From positions 248,001-312,000 of the forward strand of contig MU385724.1 of assembly GCA_022497155.1 (NCBI GenBank): a stretch of 64,000 nt of DNA. The letters are read 5' to 3'. This DNA is from Whalleya microplaca. Its lineage: Eukaryota; Ascomycota; Sordariomycetes; Xylariales; Xylariaceae. Of the stretch, positions 1 through 10,572 are shown in pieces. Positions within the stretch are counted from its first letter, which is position 1; every line of letters begins with the position of its first letter. Position numbers and translations under genes: made by a program. The notes under the pieces were generated by a model that saw nothing but the letters and a program-made list of their open reading frames with translations, had not been told where the DNA came from and ran no database searches.

Positions 1-772
1 TATGTTAGATATGATGTTTTGAGTCATCAATTGCTTGCACTGCTAATGATCATATAGTTGTTAACACTACTTGAAGTAATGTCGCCGCAGAATCTAGATA
101 TATCATCAGTATATAAAACTCATCTAAGAGTCTACCCTGAAATGTCCTTCTTTCAGGGGCTTGAAACTGATGTTACTCAATCATATAAGCAGTACCACAA
201 AGACCACTATCACAACGGAAAGTCTCAAACGAACACGGGTTCCTCTTTTATTAACGCCTATGGGTTGTGACGTCTGTTTTGGGTAACGTCAAGTTGAGCT
301 GCGACATATGAGGAGAACATGGCAACTGCAATCCAAGAATGGATGCAATGACGCGCCATATCTTTTGCCTTTCGACGGACTTCTCTGCTGATGATGTCAG
401 TTGGATTGAAGTGCTCGATGTTGACCAGCACAATAAAGAACACTGTATCGTGAACAACAGACAATTGCCTCCTGCCAAGAATATAACCGAATCATCTCAC
501 CTGCCCGAATAGGCCGGTTAATATATAGGTACACATGTGTTCAGTCTATAAACTCCACGGATGCAACCCTCGTCCATCCTTTGACCGTGCTTCATATATC
601 ATCGATATATTACGGCCACAATCTGGGCACGTAATCAGCTTCCCGATATAGAAAGCCTGAGTAAGTGTGCACTCTTTCTTTATAGTATATCTTCTAAAAT
701 GCATCAATGCTTCTGTTTCGCTCAACAATTCTTCAATCATTTTGACAATTTCGTATCAAGTCATTACAAGTG
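1..772. other. Intergenic left edge, no gene supported
   Basis: No open frame here has recognisable family features. Short minus-strand frames at 251-478 and 546-740 overlap each other in several frames; one contains a CPDC pair, but no start, splice or family evidence joins them. The last 100 bases or so before 773 presumably hold the promoter of the carboxypeptidase gene. Confidence 0.5.
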
Positions 773-2333
773 ATGATGAGGTGGGCTCAGGCTAGCATTG
801 TTGCTTGCATCGCGTCACTTTTGAGTGCTTGCCTCCTCCCGGAAGAGCGTGACGGCATCGCTCGACAAGCGCGTCGCCAGGTATCCCGCGACAATGGGAT
901 CGCAATCGGCACGGGCGACCGATTCAATGGCGGAGAATTATTTCCGCGAGGGCTTGGAGCGGGGAATCAAACGGATTTAAGTACTCTTCTCAACGTAGAT
1001 GAAATCAATTCTGCCCTAGTTGGTCTCGCAAATGAATACGGATTCGAAACCTTCACTGCCCCGTATACGACTTTCGAGGGAGCGACTATCTCTGGTGGAA
1101 AGGTTGGAGGTCAAGGCACCTGCAACGAAACATATCGCGTCTTCCTCAATGCGGCTATCCATGCTCGCGAGAGGGGATCTTCCGACAATTTGATCTACTT
1201 CATATCAGATTTACTTTATGCCGACAGATACGGAACAAGTCTTACATATGGCGACAAAATCTACAGCAATGACGATGTGACTAAAGCATTGAGTACAGGT
1301 ATTTCCCCCTCTATACACTTAATAACAATGATGATAACTAAAGAAATGGGGACAGGTATCGTTTTCTTGCCACTCAGCAACCCCGATGGAGTAGCCTACG
1401 ATCAGTCCACAAATAGTTGTTGGCGTAAGAATCGTAACCCAGCAGCTTCCACAGGCGGAAACGACGATACAATTGGGATAGATCTGGCAAGTATCCTTGA
1501 GATATTCTACCCCTTTTACACGTTGTTTCAGCACGCGAACTACCCACCTCAGAGTGATATAGAATCTAATCGAGAATATAAGAGCATTCAAAGTATTAGA
1601 ATGCATAATCGCAATGCAAATTCTCACAAAGAAAAGCAATTGCTAACCACTCGTATTATAGAACAGGAATTTCGACTTTGTATGGGACCTCTCAAAGTGG
1701 GCTTCAACCGTGCGCAGTAGTGTTGCCTCTGACAGACCTGCTTCAGAGGTATATCACGGTGCCGAGGCGTTCTCGGAGCCTGAGTCGAAAAGCATCAAGT
1801 GGGTAATGGACACCTTTACCAAGATCCGGTGGTTTCTGGATCTTCATTCCTACGCTGGCGATATCTTGTATAGCTGGGGTAGCGACACGGACCAAGGCGA
1901 CTATCCGTATAAAAATTTCTTGAATGCTTCGTACGATAGTATACGCGGGAGGACTTCGGACTCAACACAGACTGGCTACGGAGAGTACATCCCCGACGAG
2001 GACTTGGATAACATCAGCTCTGCTGCTTCAAGGGTTAAAGATGCTATGGATTCGTCGACAGGCCGCAGCTATGTGGCCATGCAGTCCGCTTATCTATACC
2101 CAACCTCGGGTGCAAGCGACGATTATGCCTACTCGCGGCACTTTGCTGATCCAAACGTCAACCTAATATACGGATATACAGTGGAGTTTGGATTTGGTAA
2201 CGACAGGGCTTCTTGTCCATTCTACCCAACAGATGATGAATACATACTTAATATGCAGGAGACAAATGCTGGCTTTATGGAATTTCTGCTTGGGGCTGCA
2301 GAGATTGGACTCGGCGACCCGCAGGCATGTTGA
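773..2333 (+). CDS. Secreted zinc carboxypeptidase, peptidase family M14
   Basis: Predicted to remove C-terminal residues from peptides outside the cell. Exons are 773-1298, 1356-1486 and 1662-2333, giving 442 residues. The codon at 770 is GTG, so the first ATG is at 773. A hydrophobic signal peptide fills residues 1-22. The M14 active site is complete: zinc ligands H130 and E133 in HARE, the NPDG stretch near 184, substrate-binding NRNFD at 220-224, third zinc ligand H281 in DLHSYAG, and catalytic E394 in YTVEFG. Only about 40 residues lie between the signal and the catalytic domain, so the long activation peptide of classical procarboxypeptidases is missing. Intron 1 is 57 bp, in frame and stop-free, so retention would insert 19 residues. 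Intron 2 (175 bp) is bounded by GC-AG. Splicing there rebuilds GIDL-NRNFD exactly. Next neighbours are small nuclear and secreted proteins. Confidence 0.9.
1487..1661 (+). other. GC-AG intron in the M14 gene
   Basis: The donor reads GCAAGT after GATCTG, the usual consensus of the rare GC-AG class. The acceptor is ATTATAG before AACAGG, with a TGCTAACC branch-like site about 20 bases upstream. The nearby GT at 1491 shifts the frame and destroys the conserved NRNFD motif, so the GC donor is required by the protein. Confidence 0.8.
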
Positions 2334-3387
2334 ATATCAGTTAACCGGACTTCTAGGCATGATCAGACCTAGTAGCCCTTTACTTAGCTATTATATTAGA
2401 GTAGGACAAGCACCATGTCTCAAACTAGTTGAATATCAGATAAGGCTGTCTATGCCTATGATTTATTTGATAAAGAAAGCAGTGTCTAGCGCTACAACAA
2501 CATTTTCTTTTGATAGAAGTAATGCTAAGTCACATAAAACCATACGGCATTGTGCTGGATATTAAAGAGCTACAGTATACGTGAGTTCAAACATGCTTGT
2601 TTCACACAAAAGGCAATAAATAATAGTATATCAACATACTCCAAGACTTCAGTCTAGGTAGTTGGGGGCTTTTATTGTGAATTCTTTGCATTGCACATCA
2701 TCTTCCTACTAACATGTTTCCATCACATAGCTCTCCAACTTGCACAGGACATGAGGAAGCAACACTTTTTCGATTAACTCCACAGAGGCTTGATGAAAAG
2801 TAGCCACTTAGGATCTAATAGATACGATGCCTCTCAGCAACTGGAGAGCGATTGTCTGTGGCAACTCTAGGCATTGTTAATGGATAGATAACGGCCCAAC
2901 TGATACAATCCACTGTAAAGTATTCTCTGGCCCCTGCTGACCTTGAATTCACACCATGCATGTCATTATTTGCATTCTACTGGGATAACTGTGCGCCACC
3001 ACGTGACATCGTGCCGGGAAACACTTGTTCCCTCGACAACTACATCTGTGAACAAACTTCCATACACGTTCATGATTCTTATGGCAAGTATGCCTGCTCA
3101 GGCCTGCGAAGTACATAATTAATCCTGACATAAAACACTTTCCAACATCCACAAAGACTGCCTTCCGTTTTATTTGGCACTATCTCTTCTTGTCATTATC
3201 CTTCTGCTATAGCCGCACTCGACGCCGATTCACGATAACTCGACATATTTCCTATTCTTCCACTGGCAAGAACACTTCCTTCCCAACCCATACTCTCCTC
3301 ATTCACTTGAACACAAACCCCATCTGACTCTCATTTGGAACATCTCCAACTCGGCACTTGAAAGCGGACTTTCTCATTGACTTCAAA
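2334..3387. other. Intergenic stretch
   Basis: This holds the 3' flank of the carboxypeptidase gene and the 5' flank of the Myb-like gene. No frame with codon-like structure or a recognisable motif was found. The pyrimidine-rich run at 3150-3387 is typical of fungal promoters and 5' leaders. Confidence 0.5.
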
Positions 3388-4053
3388 ATGGTATCCACTC
3401 CCACCAAATCAGAGGCCAACAGCGCCAAAGTGCAGCTGAATGCACGCGAGATGGAGATCGTTGCCAAGGCCTGGCAGTGCATAAAGGAAATCAAAGATGG
3501 AGTAGTTAAGGTAAGGCATCCACCTCCCACACATCTGCCATGAAACATATTATCGCCACTTCTAGGAAGTTGCGAATAGTATCATCTACACACTTCATCT
3601 TAAAGTTCATTACTGCACCTTGCCTTCATTTCAATCATTATAGCCTATCACACTACGGCGACATCACGATGACACGCAATTCCACCCTACTTTCACAGCT
3701 CACTCACCAATGACTAATGTAACCCGTAGGTCGACTGCAAAAAGCTTGCAGAAATTGGTCCCTACGCGAGCGCAGACTCAGCAAGACACATCTGGATGCC
3801 GATTCAGAAGAAACTCCTAGCTTCCGCCGGAGTCGGGGCTCCTTCTTCATCGGCCCCGCCTACCCCCTCCAAAGCCAAGGGCACTCCTCGAAAGCGCAAG
3901 GCCGACGCAAATGGCAGCGAGTTAGCTGACGGACTTACACCGAAGAAGTTGCGTGCTAGAAAGACTAAGAATCTGGCCAAGGTGGAGCTAGACGAGGAGG
4001 AGGATGATGATCTAGACATCAAGAGTGAGGAATTTCTTGAGGGTGAGGTCTAA
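3388..4053 (+). CDS. Small nuclear protein with Myb-like N-terminal domain
   Basis: Exons 3388-3510 and 3730-4053 encode 148 residues. The 219-bp intron has donor GTAAGG and acceptor CCGTAG, with an ACTAAT branch-like site. Residues about 14-72 (from LNAREMEIVAKAW through IWMPIQKKL) look like the short three-helix Myb-like DNA-binding domain common in small fungal proteins, with spaced tryptophans. The rest is low-complexity: a serine/proline linker, two basic clusters (PRKRKAD and KKLRARKTK) that could act as nuclear signals, and an acidic run DEEEDDDLD. A role in chromatin or DNA binding is inferred from domain and charge pattern; no target can be named. A frame that opens 30 bases upstream adds ten residues, but the ATG at 3388 starts the usual MVSTPTK-like N-terminus. 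Confidence 0.7.
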
Positions 4054-4529
4054 GCTGTGTCTAAGCTGTGTCTAAGGCGTGGTCTTTAGATCTATGCATG
4101 CTTTGTAATGCAGTTTCGAATAGACACTGGCTCATACTCTTTAGACGTCCCGTTTAGGGAATTAGTCTTCACAGCATGAAGGATAGGAACTTAGGCACCG
4201 GTTATTAGTCTCTAGGCCACAGTTTATTTTGAGCTTGAATGGTTTTACTCAATGGTATCATGGTTCATAGGGCAACAGGATAAATTGAAGAATTTACCCT
4301 TCGATAAACTCCCATTAAGAGTACTTGCCATACAGCACGCACGAAGCCTTCATAACCCATAGCTCAATCCTGAAAATTCACATTCTGATACAATATTCCG
4401 TATAATATATACAATCCTAACGCTATATAAATTTTGTGTTGGGTAGTGAGCGTTATGCAAATAAAAGCTCGACTAGTTGTTGATTAATTGTCACCTGAGA
4501 CACAATCTTCCACACTCATTCTGTCTTAA
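4054..4529. other. Convergent intergenic stretch
   Basis: Lies between the 3' ends of the plus-strand Myb-like gene and the minus-strand secreted-protein gene. It is AT-rich with no coding frame. A short tandem duplication, GTCTAAGCTGT, occurs just after the stop codon at about 4051-4075. Confidence 0.5.
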
Positions 4530-5018
4530 TTAGTGAGCGCCAGATGATGGTGCTTCGGAGCTGATCACGAAGCTCTGTAACCAGTATGAACCGTCATCGG
4601 AGTGGTAGAAACCGCCATTCTTATCCTTGTAAATGCATTGGTTTGCAATGTTCTCGAAGGCAGTCTAACAAGGTCATGATAATATTAGTTTTACCAACAA
4701 AAAGATAACTGAAGGGAGGTAATAACAGTAACTTACCCAACACTGCTTCAAGGCTTTATCCTTATCTGTGCCAAAGAAGCCTGCATATACAACGGAAATT
4801 CCGGCTCCAACGTCCGCCTGGCAGGTCACGCCGCCGTTTTTATTTTCCTTACAGTCGGCACTTCCTCCACAGATCTTTCCTCGGACACCCCACACGTCGT
4901 CATATACCTTGTCGAAATGCTGCCATTTTGGACTATTAAAGCAGTTCGCAGCAAGACCTTGGCCTGCCATAGCACTCAGGAAAAGTAAGGCAGCCAATTT
5001 GAGATTAGAGCGAGTCAT
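4530..5018 (-). CDS. Small secreted cysteine-rich protein (138 aa)
   Basis: Exons run 5018-4737 and 4664-4530 on the minus strand. The 72-bp intron has donor GTAAGT and acceptor GTTAG. Residues 1-23 form a clear signal peptide with a run of leucine and alanine. The mature part has six cysteines at 26, 50, 56, 66, 93 and 104, enough for three disulfides, and many aromatic and glycine residues. The second exon adds two of the conserved-looking blocks (NQCIYKDKNGGFYH and GSYWLQSF). No family was recognised. Size, signal peptide and even cysteine number match the general profile of secreted fungal effector-like proteins, which is a description and not a function. The start is chosen because the signal peptide begins exactly there. 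Confidence 0.75.
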
Positions 5019-6377
5019 GATTGCTGATATTGACGTTCGATGTCGCGACCTATGCGATGCAGGCAACGGGGATGAGAGACAACTTGACGATTGATAAATG
5101 CTGTCTGAGGGTGGCAACTTGTATGTATCGTAACTCGAGATTATGAGCTTTTTTGGAGGACCATATCCTCTGGGAACGGATGTCAACTTAATATAGTAAA
5201 TCTTTGAAGATGATTAATAGTTGTGCCCCAGACCCCGTAAGAGCATTGGGACTTGGCAAAATCTAATTATGTCGCGATCTACTCGCTTTGGCCGAAAATA
5301 CGGTTATTTGAGATGGACCTCATGCTTTCTCAACGGCCCGAGAGTCTTGATGCCTTAGCGGCAGTCACAGCCTCATCGCAATCCTACAATCCCTGCCTCT
5401 TTTCGAGCTTTCGTTCAATGAACATTTTTACCATACTGTATCTTTAAGTTGTTCAGCTTTCCACGGGCTATTGAGAAAGTGTCCACTAGAGCTGATTATA
5501 TCTCCACTTCTATATATCATATTGGTCCAGACTGGTGTAGATCACTCTGTATGGATAGGATTCTGTCTGATAGTTTATGCTGACTACCTTGCATTCTCGA
5601 ATTAGCCTTGTCTTTGAAATCGCTGCGAGAGAAAAAGAATGTGGAAATGTAGTGTGATATTCTGAATAATACAATGAGCTGCCGATACCTTGCCCCAGAA
5701 AAGCTTCTGCAAAGTTGGCGTCAGCACGTGGCGCGCATACCATCAGCTACCTGCTCAGCTCCTTTGCCGGGCCAATGAGGATTACACGCTGCAACTTTAA
5801 ATTAGCGGAGCCGCTCCTTCTATTCATATTCAATTATAGAACTTGAATATGCCGGTAAATATACGTCATTGTAGATCCTCACCTGGCAGACTCGCATCTG
5901 TTTAGCTCCTCTTGAACGTGAGTACCATCCATAGATGATTATCTAATATGGCTGAGATATTCCTTGGCTTTGGATGCTTAATTTATAGCAATTAGTCATC
6001 ACACGGCTGTAGATCTTGGTCGGACAGTCCATTATTGAAAGCATTCCCCCTTTAGTCCTTGGAGTTTATTCCTGTCCTTTGTCTTCGCGACCTGGCACTC
6101 GTTTGGTTAGCAAGTGACAGTGATAACTGCGCCTCGTTCTTTTTTGGAGATGACTATGAAGCTTGTCGGACGAACTACATACTCAGCAGGTTCCAGTATC
6201 CACCCAAGTCGATACAACCTTGGAGGGAGACGATAAATATAATAGACGGTCTCGTTCACTTGCTTCAATCCCAGATACATTCTTGCCCATACGCCTGTCC
6301 AGTAGTCCTTCCACATCTTTAAGACCCTGACTCAAACAAAACTATATTTATTGTTGTCATTATTGAACTTGTGAAAG
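5019..6377. other. Divergent intergenic region
   Basis: Separates two divergently transcribed secreted-protein genes, so it should hold both promoters. Frames at 5253-5447 and 6059-6322 are isolated, lack domain features and are treated as chance. A pyrimidine-rich tract precedes the gene at 6378. Confidence 0.5.
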
Positions 6378-7302
6378 ATGTTACACTCGACATATCTCGG
6401 CAGTCTTCTCCTATGCTGCTCGCTCGTCTCCGCAACCCCCCTGACGCAGCTGTCCAAGCGGGCGACGCAGCCTAACAACGCCAAAATTTGGGTACCAGAT
6501 GGTAAAGGACATCTGAAAGAGGGAGACTTCTCTGCTGTGGAGTTCCCTGATGGCCTCCCGTCTCCCGGAGACACGGTCTTTAAGGCTGATAAATGCGACG
6601 ATAATGTGGAGCCCCACAAGGACAAGTACGCCAACTGGAGGCTCTACTGGTGCAACATCCGGACTCAGGTTGTATATGGCCAGCCGGTTAAGATCTCCGC
6701 AGATGTCAACTGTGCCGCGACCCAGAACTGCGCCGTTTCCCACACGGATACGGTTGCGGTTGCAGAGGCATTTCAGGTTAGCGGAGGCACGGATTTCAGC
6801 GGCGATATTGCCAAAATTATCAAAGCGACTGCGAAGGTATGTTGCATAACCTAATCACCTCAATCATCAGTTCCTCAGCGCCTAGTTACGGCAGGAACAT
6901 ACTGTTGAGTTCATCATATACCAATCTATTCCATGCTAATACTTTAAATTTAAGCTGGCCGCCGCGAAAACCTGGACCACGACGACAAGCAAGACTGACA
7001 GCTTCTCATTCACCCCTAAGCAAGGCTCTAAAGGTCACATGGTCTTCTTCCCGTACTACTTCGAGGCTTGCGGTCCTCACTTCAATATCAAGGGTGCATT
7101 AGATGGCACTAAGCCCCCGTTCAGTTACCATGTCTACGATCCAATGGTCTGTGGAATGACTCCATTGACTCTTTCCGACGGAAAACCGGATGGGGTAAGT
7201 AGTGGTTTCTCTAGTTGTAGATATAGACTATTTCGGCTGACTTGTTGTTTCTAGATTTACTCTTTCTGCAACACTGAGACTCATGAGGGGTGTGGGCCTT
7301 AA
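6378..7302 (+). CDS. Secreted protein of unknown family (248 aa)
   Basis: Exons are 6378-6836, 6955-7194 and 7255-7302. The introns are 118 and 60 bp, with donors GTATGT and GTAAGT. A signal peptide covers about residues 1-19, and a dibasic KR at 27-28 could be a Kex2-type processing site. The protein has nine or so cysteines after the signal, most in the central and C-terminal parts. Residues about 100-190 alternate short polar and hydrophobic residues, with serine/threonine runs (WTTTTSK, SFSFTPKQGSKG), suggesting an extended beta-rich fold. The final exon encodes only 15 residues but holds two cysteines in a CNTETHEGCGP end. No family is recognised; a beta-sandwich or pore-type fold is a guess from residue alternation alone. 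Confidence 0.75.
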
Positions 7303-8900
7303 GCTTGATCGCATTCACTTCCAATGAAAGAATGTCCATCTCGAAAATTTTAAAGTTATTATAATAGGGGAAAGGCGATGTTGCCGAGTTCGCGTGGTAT
7401 ATAGATATTCAAGCTTTCCAATATATATCAAATGTATAGAGAAATAGAGCAGGTGTTAATTAAAGCGGAATTACATGTGAAAACGTACTGAAACGATAGC
7501 GTGATCATTATTGATGTTATTCGATGAGACGACGTCGAACTTGTGGGAAAATAAGAGCCCCTGGAGGATCCTTAAAATTTTGATTCGGCCTGGAAATGTG
7601 TTGGAGCACCTTAACCGAGTCCAGAACTTGAAGAATCTCGCTTTCTTTAAAGATCCCTGGAACGCCAGTAGCTAGCTTTTACTCGGAAATGTCTCGCTAT
7701 GTTACCGGTTTAAGATAAACCCGCGCCAACACGTCGATCCGGCGAACTCGGTTGCAGTTAAGTCTACCTACAATTATACGCGCTTTAAGTTGTGGAGCAT
7801 ACTTTATTTTGATATAGCTGGCATCACTGCTCCTTAATAGGAAGGTATGTTATACCATACATATGTAGCACCGGGTCATCTACTTGGCCGAAGACAGCAT
7901 GCAGGTACACAATTGGTGCTGCGGTCGATTAGATGTCTTTGGGTCGATCAGCAAGTGCGTCAAGTACCTACATATAGGCACACTGCAAAGGCACAACGGC
8001 TACATGCTGGAAATATTATATTACACGAATGATTGGAACACGTCGAATTGACCCTCGCATCAAATTTCCAAATGCACTTATATGATCTGCTTTACAGTCA
8101 AAACCCCCATCTCCCGAAGTAGTAAGTAGCCTTCGGCGAATAGAGGAGAGTATATATATCGTAATTTGTTGATTAGAGAGTCAAGGACTGGTACAGTACA
8201 AGGCAATAGAGTAGCATTATGTACACATATACCAGGCCCTCCGCCAGTCTGCATAGCTGAGCCTCAACTCAATTAAGTCTCATTGACCGTGTATTTGAAT
8301 AGAGATTTCAATGTAGAGACTAATATACGGGCCGACCAGCATCTCAGTTCAAACAAGGGGAGTGTTCTCGTTGTTATGGGAAGATGCCGGGCCATGGACA
8401 ATGAACTGTCTTGCAGCCGCCCATACACTGCATCATGCTTATCGACATTTCCGGTAAGATATATTGAATGGCCGCATATGCAACAAGTTCCAATCGCATA
8501 GGATCTACGATCAATTAATCAAAATGCATAAGCCAATTACTCACCCAGGGACCTTCTGATACAACATTCTTTTGCGGTGTGTATAAGTCGCACTGCATTC
8601 ATACCACTTTGATGACAACATATGTTGCATTACCGTAGAAATGGTTGACTGGGCACCTGAAAGCTGAAAGAACATCCTTTTCATGTAGCACATTACGTAT
8701 CCAATTCTGGTGCCGGCTCCCTCTCCATAGCCATGGCGCATGTGCTAGTTGGCCATGGGTCGAATTGAAGAGAGCCGTGACGGGACTTATGAGTATAAAT
8801 ACTAGCAGCGTACCCAAGGCAAAGAGAGAATCCTCAATATGTACTAAGGCTTTACCAGATCCTCCAAAATCATCATTAGTTCAAGAAAGACATAGCCATC
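7303..8900. other. Intergenic stretch holding one copy of a dispersed repeat
   Basis: No supported gene. The stretch contains the left copy of a dispersed repeat (about 8163-8303). A minus-strand frame at 8599-8817 begins with a possible membrane helix but has no supporting start, splice or family evidence. Confidence 0.5.
8163..8303 (+). repeat. Dispersed repeat, copy A
   Basis: About 140 bases match 32047-32186 in the same orientation with scattered substitutions and small indels. The best-kept core is GTCAAGGACTGGTACAGTAC, identical in both copies from 8180 and 32064. Other shared pieces are CCGCCA, ATAGCTGA and CTCATT, in the same order. Many differences are C/T or G/A, as mild RIP would leave. 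The parent element is not identifiable. Confidence 0.75.
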
Positions 8901-9246
8901 ATGCATATTCAATCCGCTTTAGCTGCATTTGTCACCGCATTTCTGCCGATTCTCAGTCTATCAGCACCATCATCTAACCGCGCTTTATATAGGCCCGGAT
9001 GGCGTGAGTTATACACTCCTATAGTATCGATTCGTTCCAAACGCTGACAACAAGACAATAGGATTGTTCCTCACCGAAGAAGGAGAGCCCATTCGACCGT
9101 TGTGTCTGGGATATGATTCAAGCGGGTGCTGTGAGAAAGCGGACCCTACTTGCGCAGCAGGTAGTCAGTGCTGTTTGCCATGGAGTTGCTGGCCTAAATA
9201 TAACCTGGATGGAAGCGTCTATGCGCATATATGCACGCTAATCTGA
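8901..9246 (+). CDS. Small secreted protein with eight cysteines (95 aa)
   Basis: Exons 8901-9003 and 9062-9246 flank a 58-bp intron with donor GTGAGT, branch GCTGAC and acceptor AATAG. Only the spliced frame joins a strong signal peptide (about residues 1-21) to the cysteine-rich part, so this gene is invisible to single-frame searching. The mature region has eight cysteines at 49, 57, 58, 65, 71, 72, 77 and 92. The order C-CC-C-CC-C-C has two adjacent pairs. Hydrophobins use C-CC-C-C-CC-C, so this is not a standard hydrophobin; the tight spacing is closer to knottin-like disulfide folds. Function unknown; extracellular role inferred from the signal peptide. Confidence 0.7.
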
Positions 9247-10572
9247 CTTCAGCTTGTCAGAGTTTAGGCTCGAAGTTTGACATGATCAGGAGCAGCCTAA
9301 AAGGAGCATATGGATTAGAATGAAGGGAAACGCACAGCGAAGATTTAATATTTGCCTAAAGAAATATCGAAATGTTTCAACTTTTTCATTGATACATCAT
9401 ACCGCTTTCTTCGCTGGCTCTAGACCTTGCTGGCTCAAACTACCTAGACAAAGACGATATTCTAGCTCACGTTGTGATTATTCATGTGGAAAATGTAATC
9501 TGAGGAATATTAGCCTCGAGATCTAAACAAATGTATCAAACAATTAGTAGACACACCGGAACCTAAAACGTAGCAGGTCTTTATTATTGGTATTATCCTT
9601 ATTCATGGTAATAATTAAAGTTATTATGGCAATGTGAAGACAAAACAAAATAAAATAAAAGACCAATGCCCTCATTAAGTACCGAAAGTCCATACCTCAG
9701 CGACCGAACTTCTGACAGAGCTACCGGAACTTCACCATAGCTAGCCTAATGTTTGAAACTTAGCTGATATTGAATCTGCAAGCCTGTGCAAGGTCGAAAG
9801 GCTATCCGACTCTCACAATGACCGAAAGCCGACGTAACGAGGAATTGGCGAGTTACTGAGGAGAGAAATACTGGCCAAAGTAATGAAGGGGTGTAGAGTT
9901 ATGAGGGCTAGAACGCATTAGTATCATATGCGCATAATCAATCACGCAATCGAAAATAGTAGTAAAAGATCAAATAACATTCACTGTTATGCACAGACTC
10001 CAAGGGTGAGCTAACCTGGTAATCGTATCAAGGTCAGGCACGCTACTTCGCAAGGGTAATCGATTGTCCTGTAAAAGGAGAAAGTACATCGCGCTCTGTG
10101 GTTGTGCTTTCTTTACAAACAACTTCCCTCATGACAGCCTCTAGTAGCGATATGGACTCGCTGCTGAGGCCACTTATTAAAGACACATGATATACCGAGT
10201 TCACCTTGCACTTGTAACATGGCGAAAATGCCATAGCCTCTCTTAGTCGTATTGAAAGTTACTAAAAAAAGGATAAGACCAGTGAAACCTGGAGTGAGAA
10301 TGCCTAGTACAACGTTTGATGAAACAACAGTTTTAAAAATCCTTAATTTTCTTATGACCTCGTGTAGCAGTATTATGGGACTTGTCATACTATCCTCTGT
10401 GCCCTTGGGGGCTCTTGGGGGCCATGCATAGGGGCCCCTTTCTTGAGATAATCAAATTAAACTTATAAATTAAGAACGGACTGGGTTCTTTAAATTCGTA
10501 CCCAGCTTATAACTTCTCTTTGTTCGACATGAGTATCTTGACATATTCTCTTAGGGAACTATATCTTTAGCG
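9247..10572. other. Intergenic stretch
   Basis: No supported gene. Minus-strand frames at 10043-10234 and 10113-10388 include a possible membrane helix but overlap in different frames and match nothing recognised. The last 150 bases before 10573 are the putative promoter of the DUF3433 gene. Confidence 0.45.

Noticed and set aside
251..740. Minus-strand frames 251-478 and 546-740, one with a CPDC pair
   Set aside because: They overlap several frames, no splice pair links them, and the upstream end lies 33 bases from the carboxypeptidase start.
6059..6322. 87-codon frame upstream of the secreted protein gene
   Set aside because: Overlaps an equally long minus-strand frame and lies in the expected promoter and leader; no motif.
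8599..8817. Possible membrane-helix peptides at 8599-8817, 10113-10388 and 32200-32409 (minus)
   Set aside because: I compared them as potential relatives because two lie beside repeat copies, but no shared text beyond hydrophobic runs was found.
8901..9246. Hydrophobin assignment for the eight-cysteine protein
   Set aside because: Hydrophobins have C-CC-C-C-CC-C; here the second adjacent pair comes one cysteine too early and the spacing is too tight.
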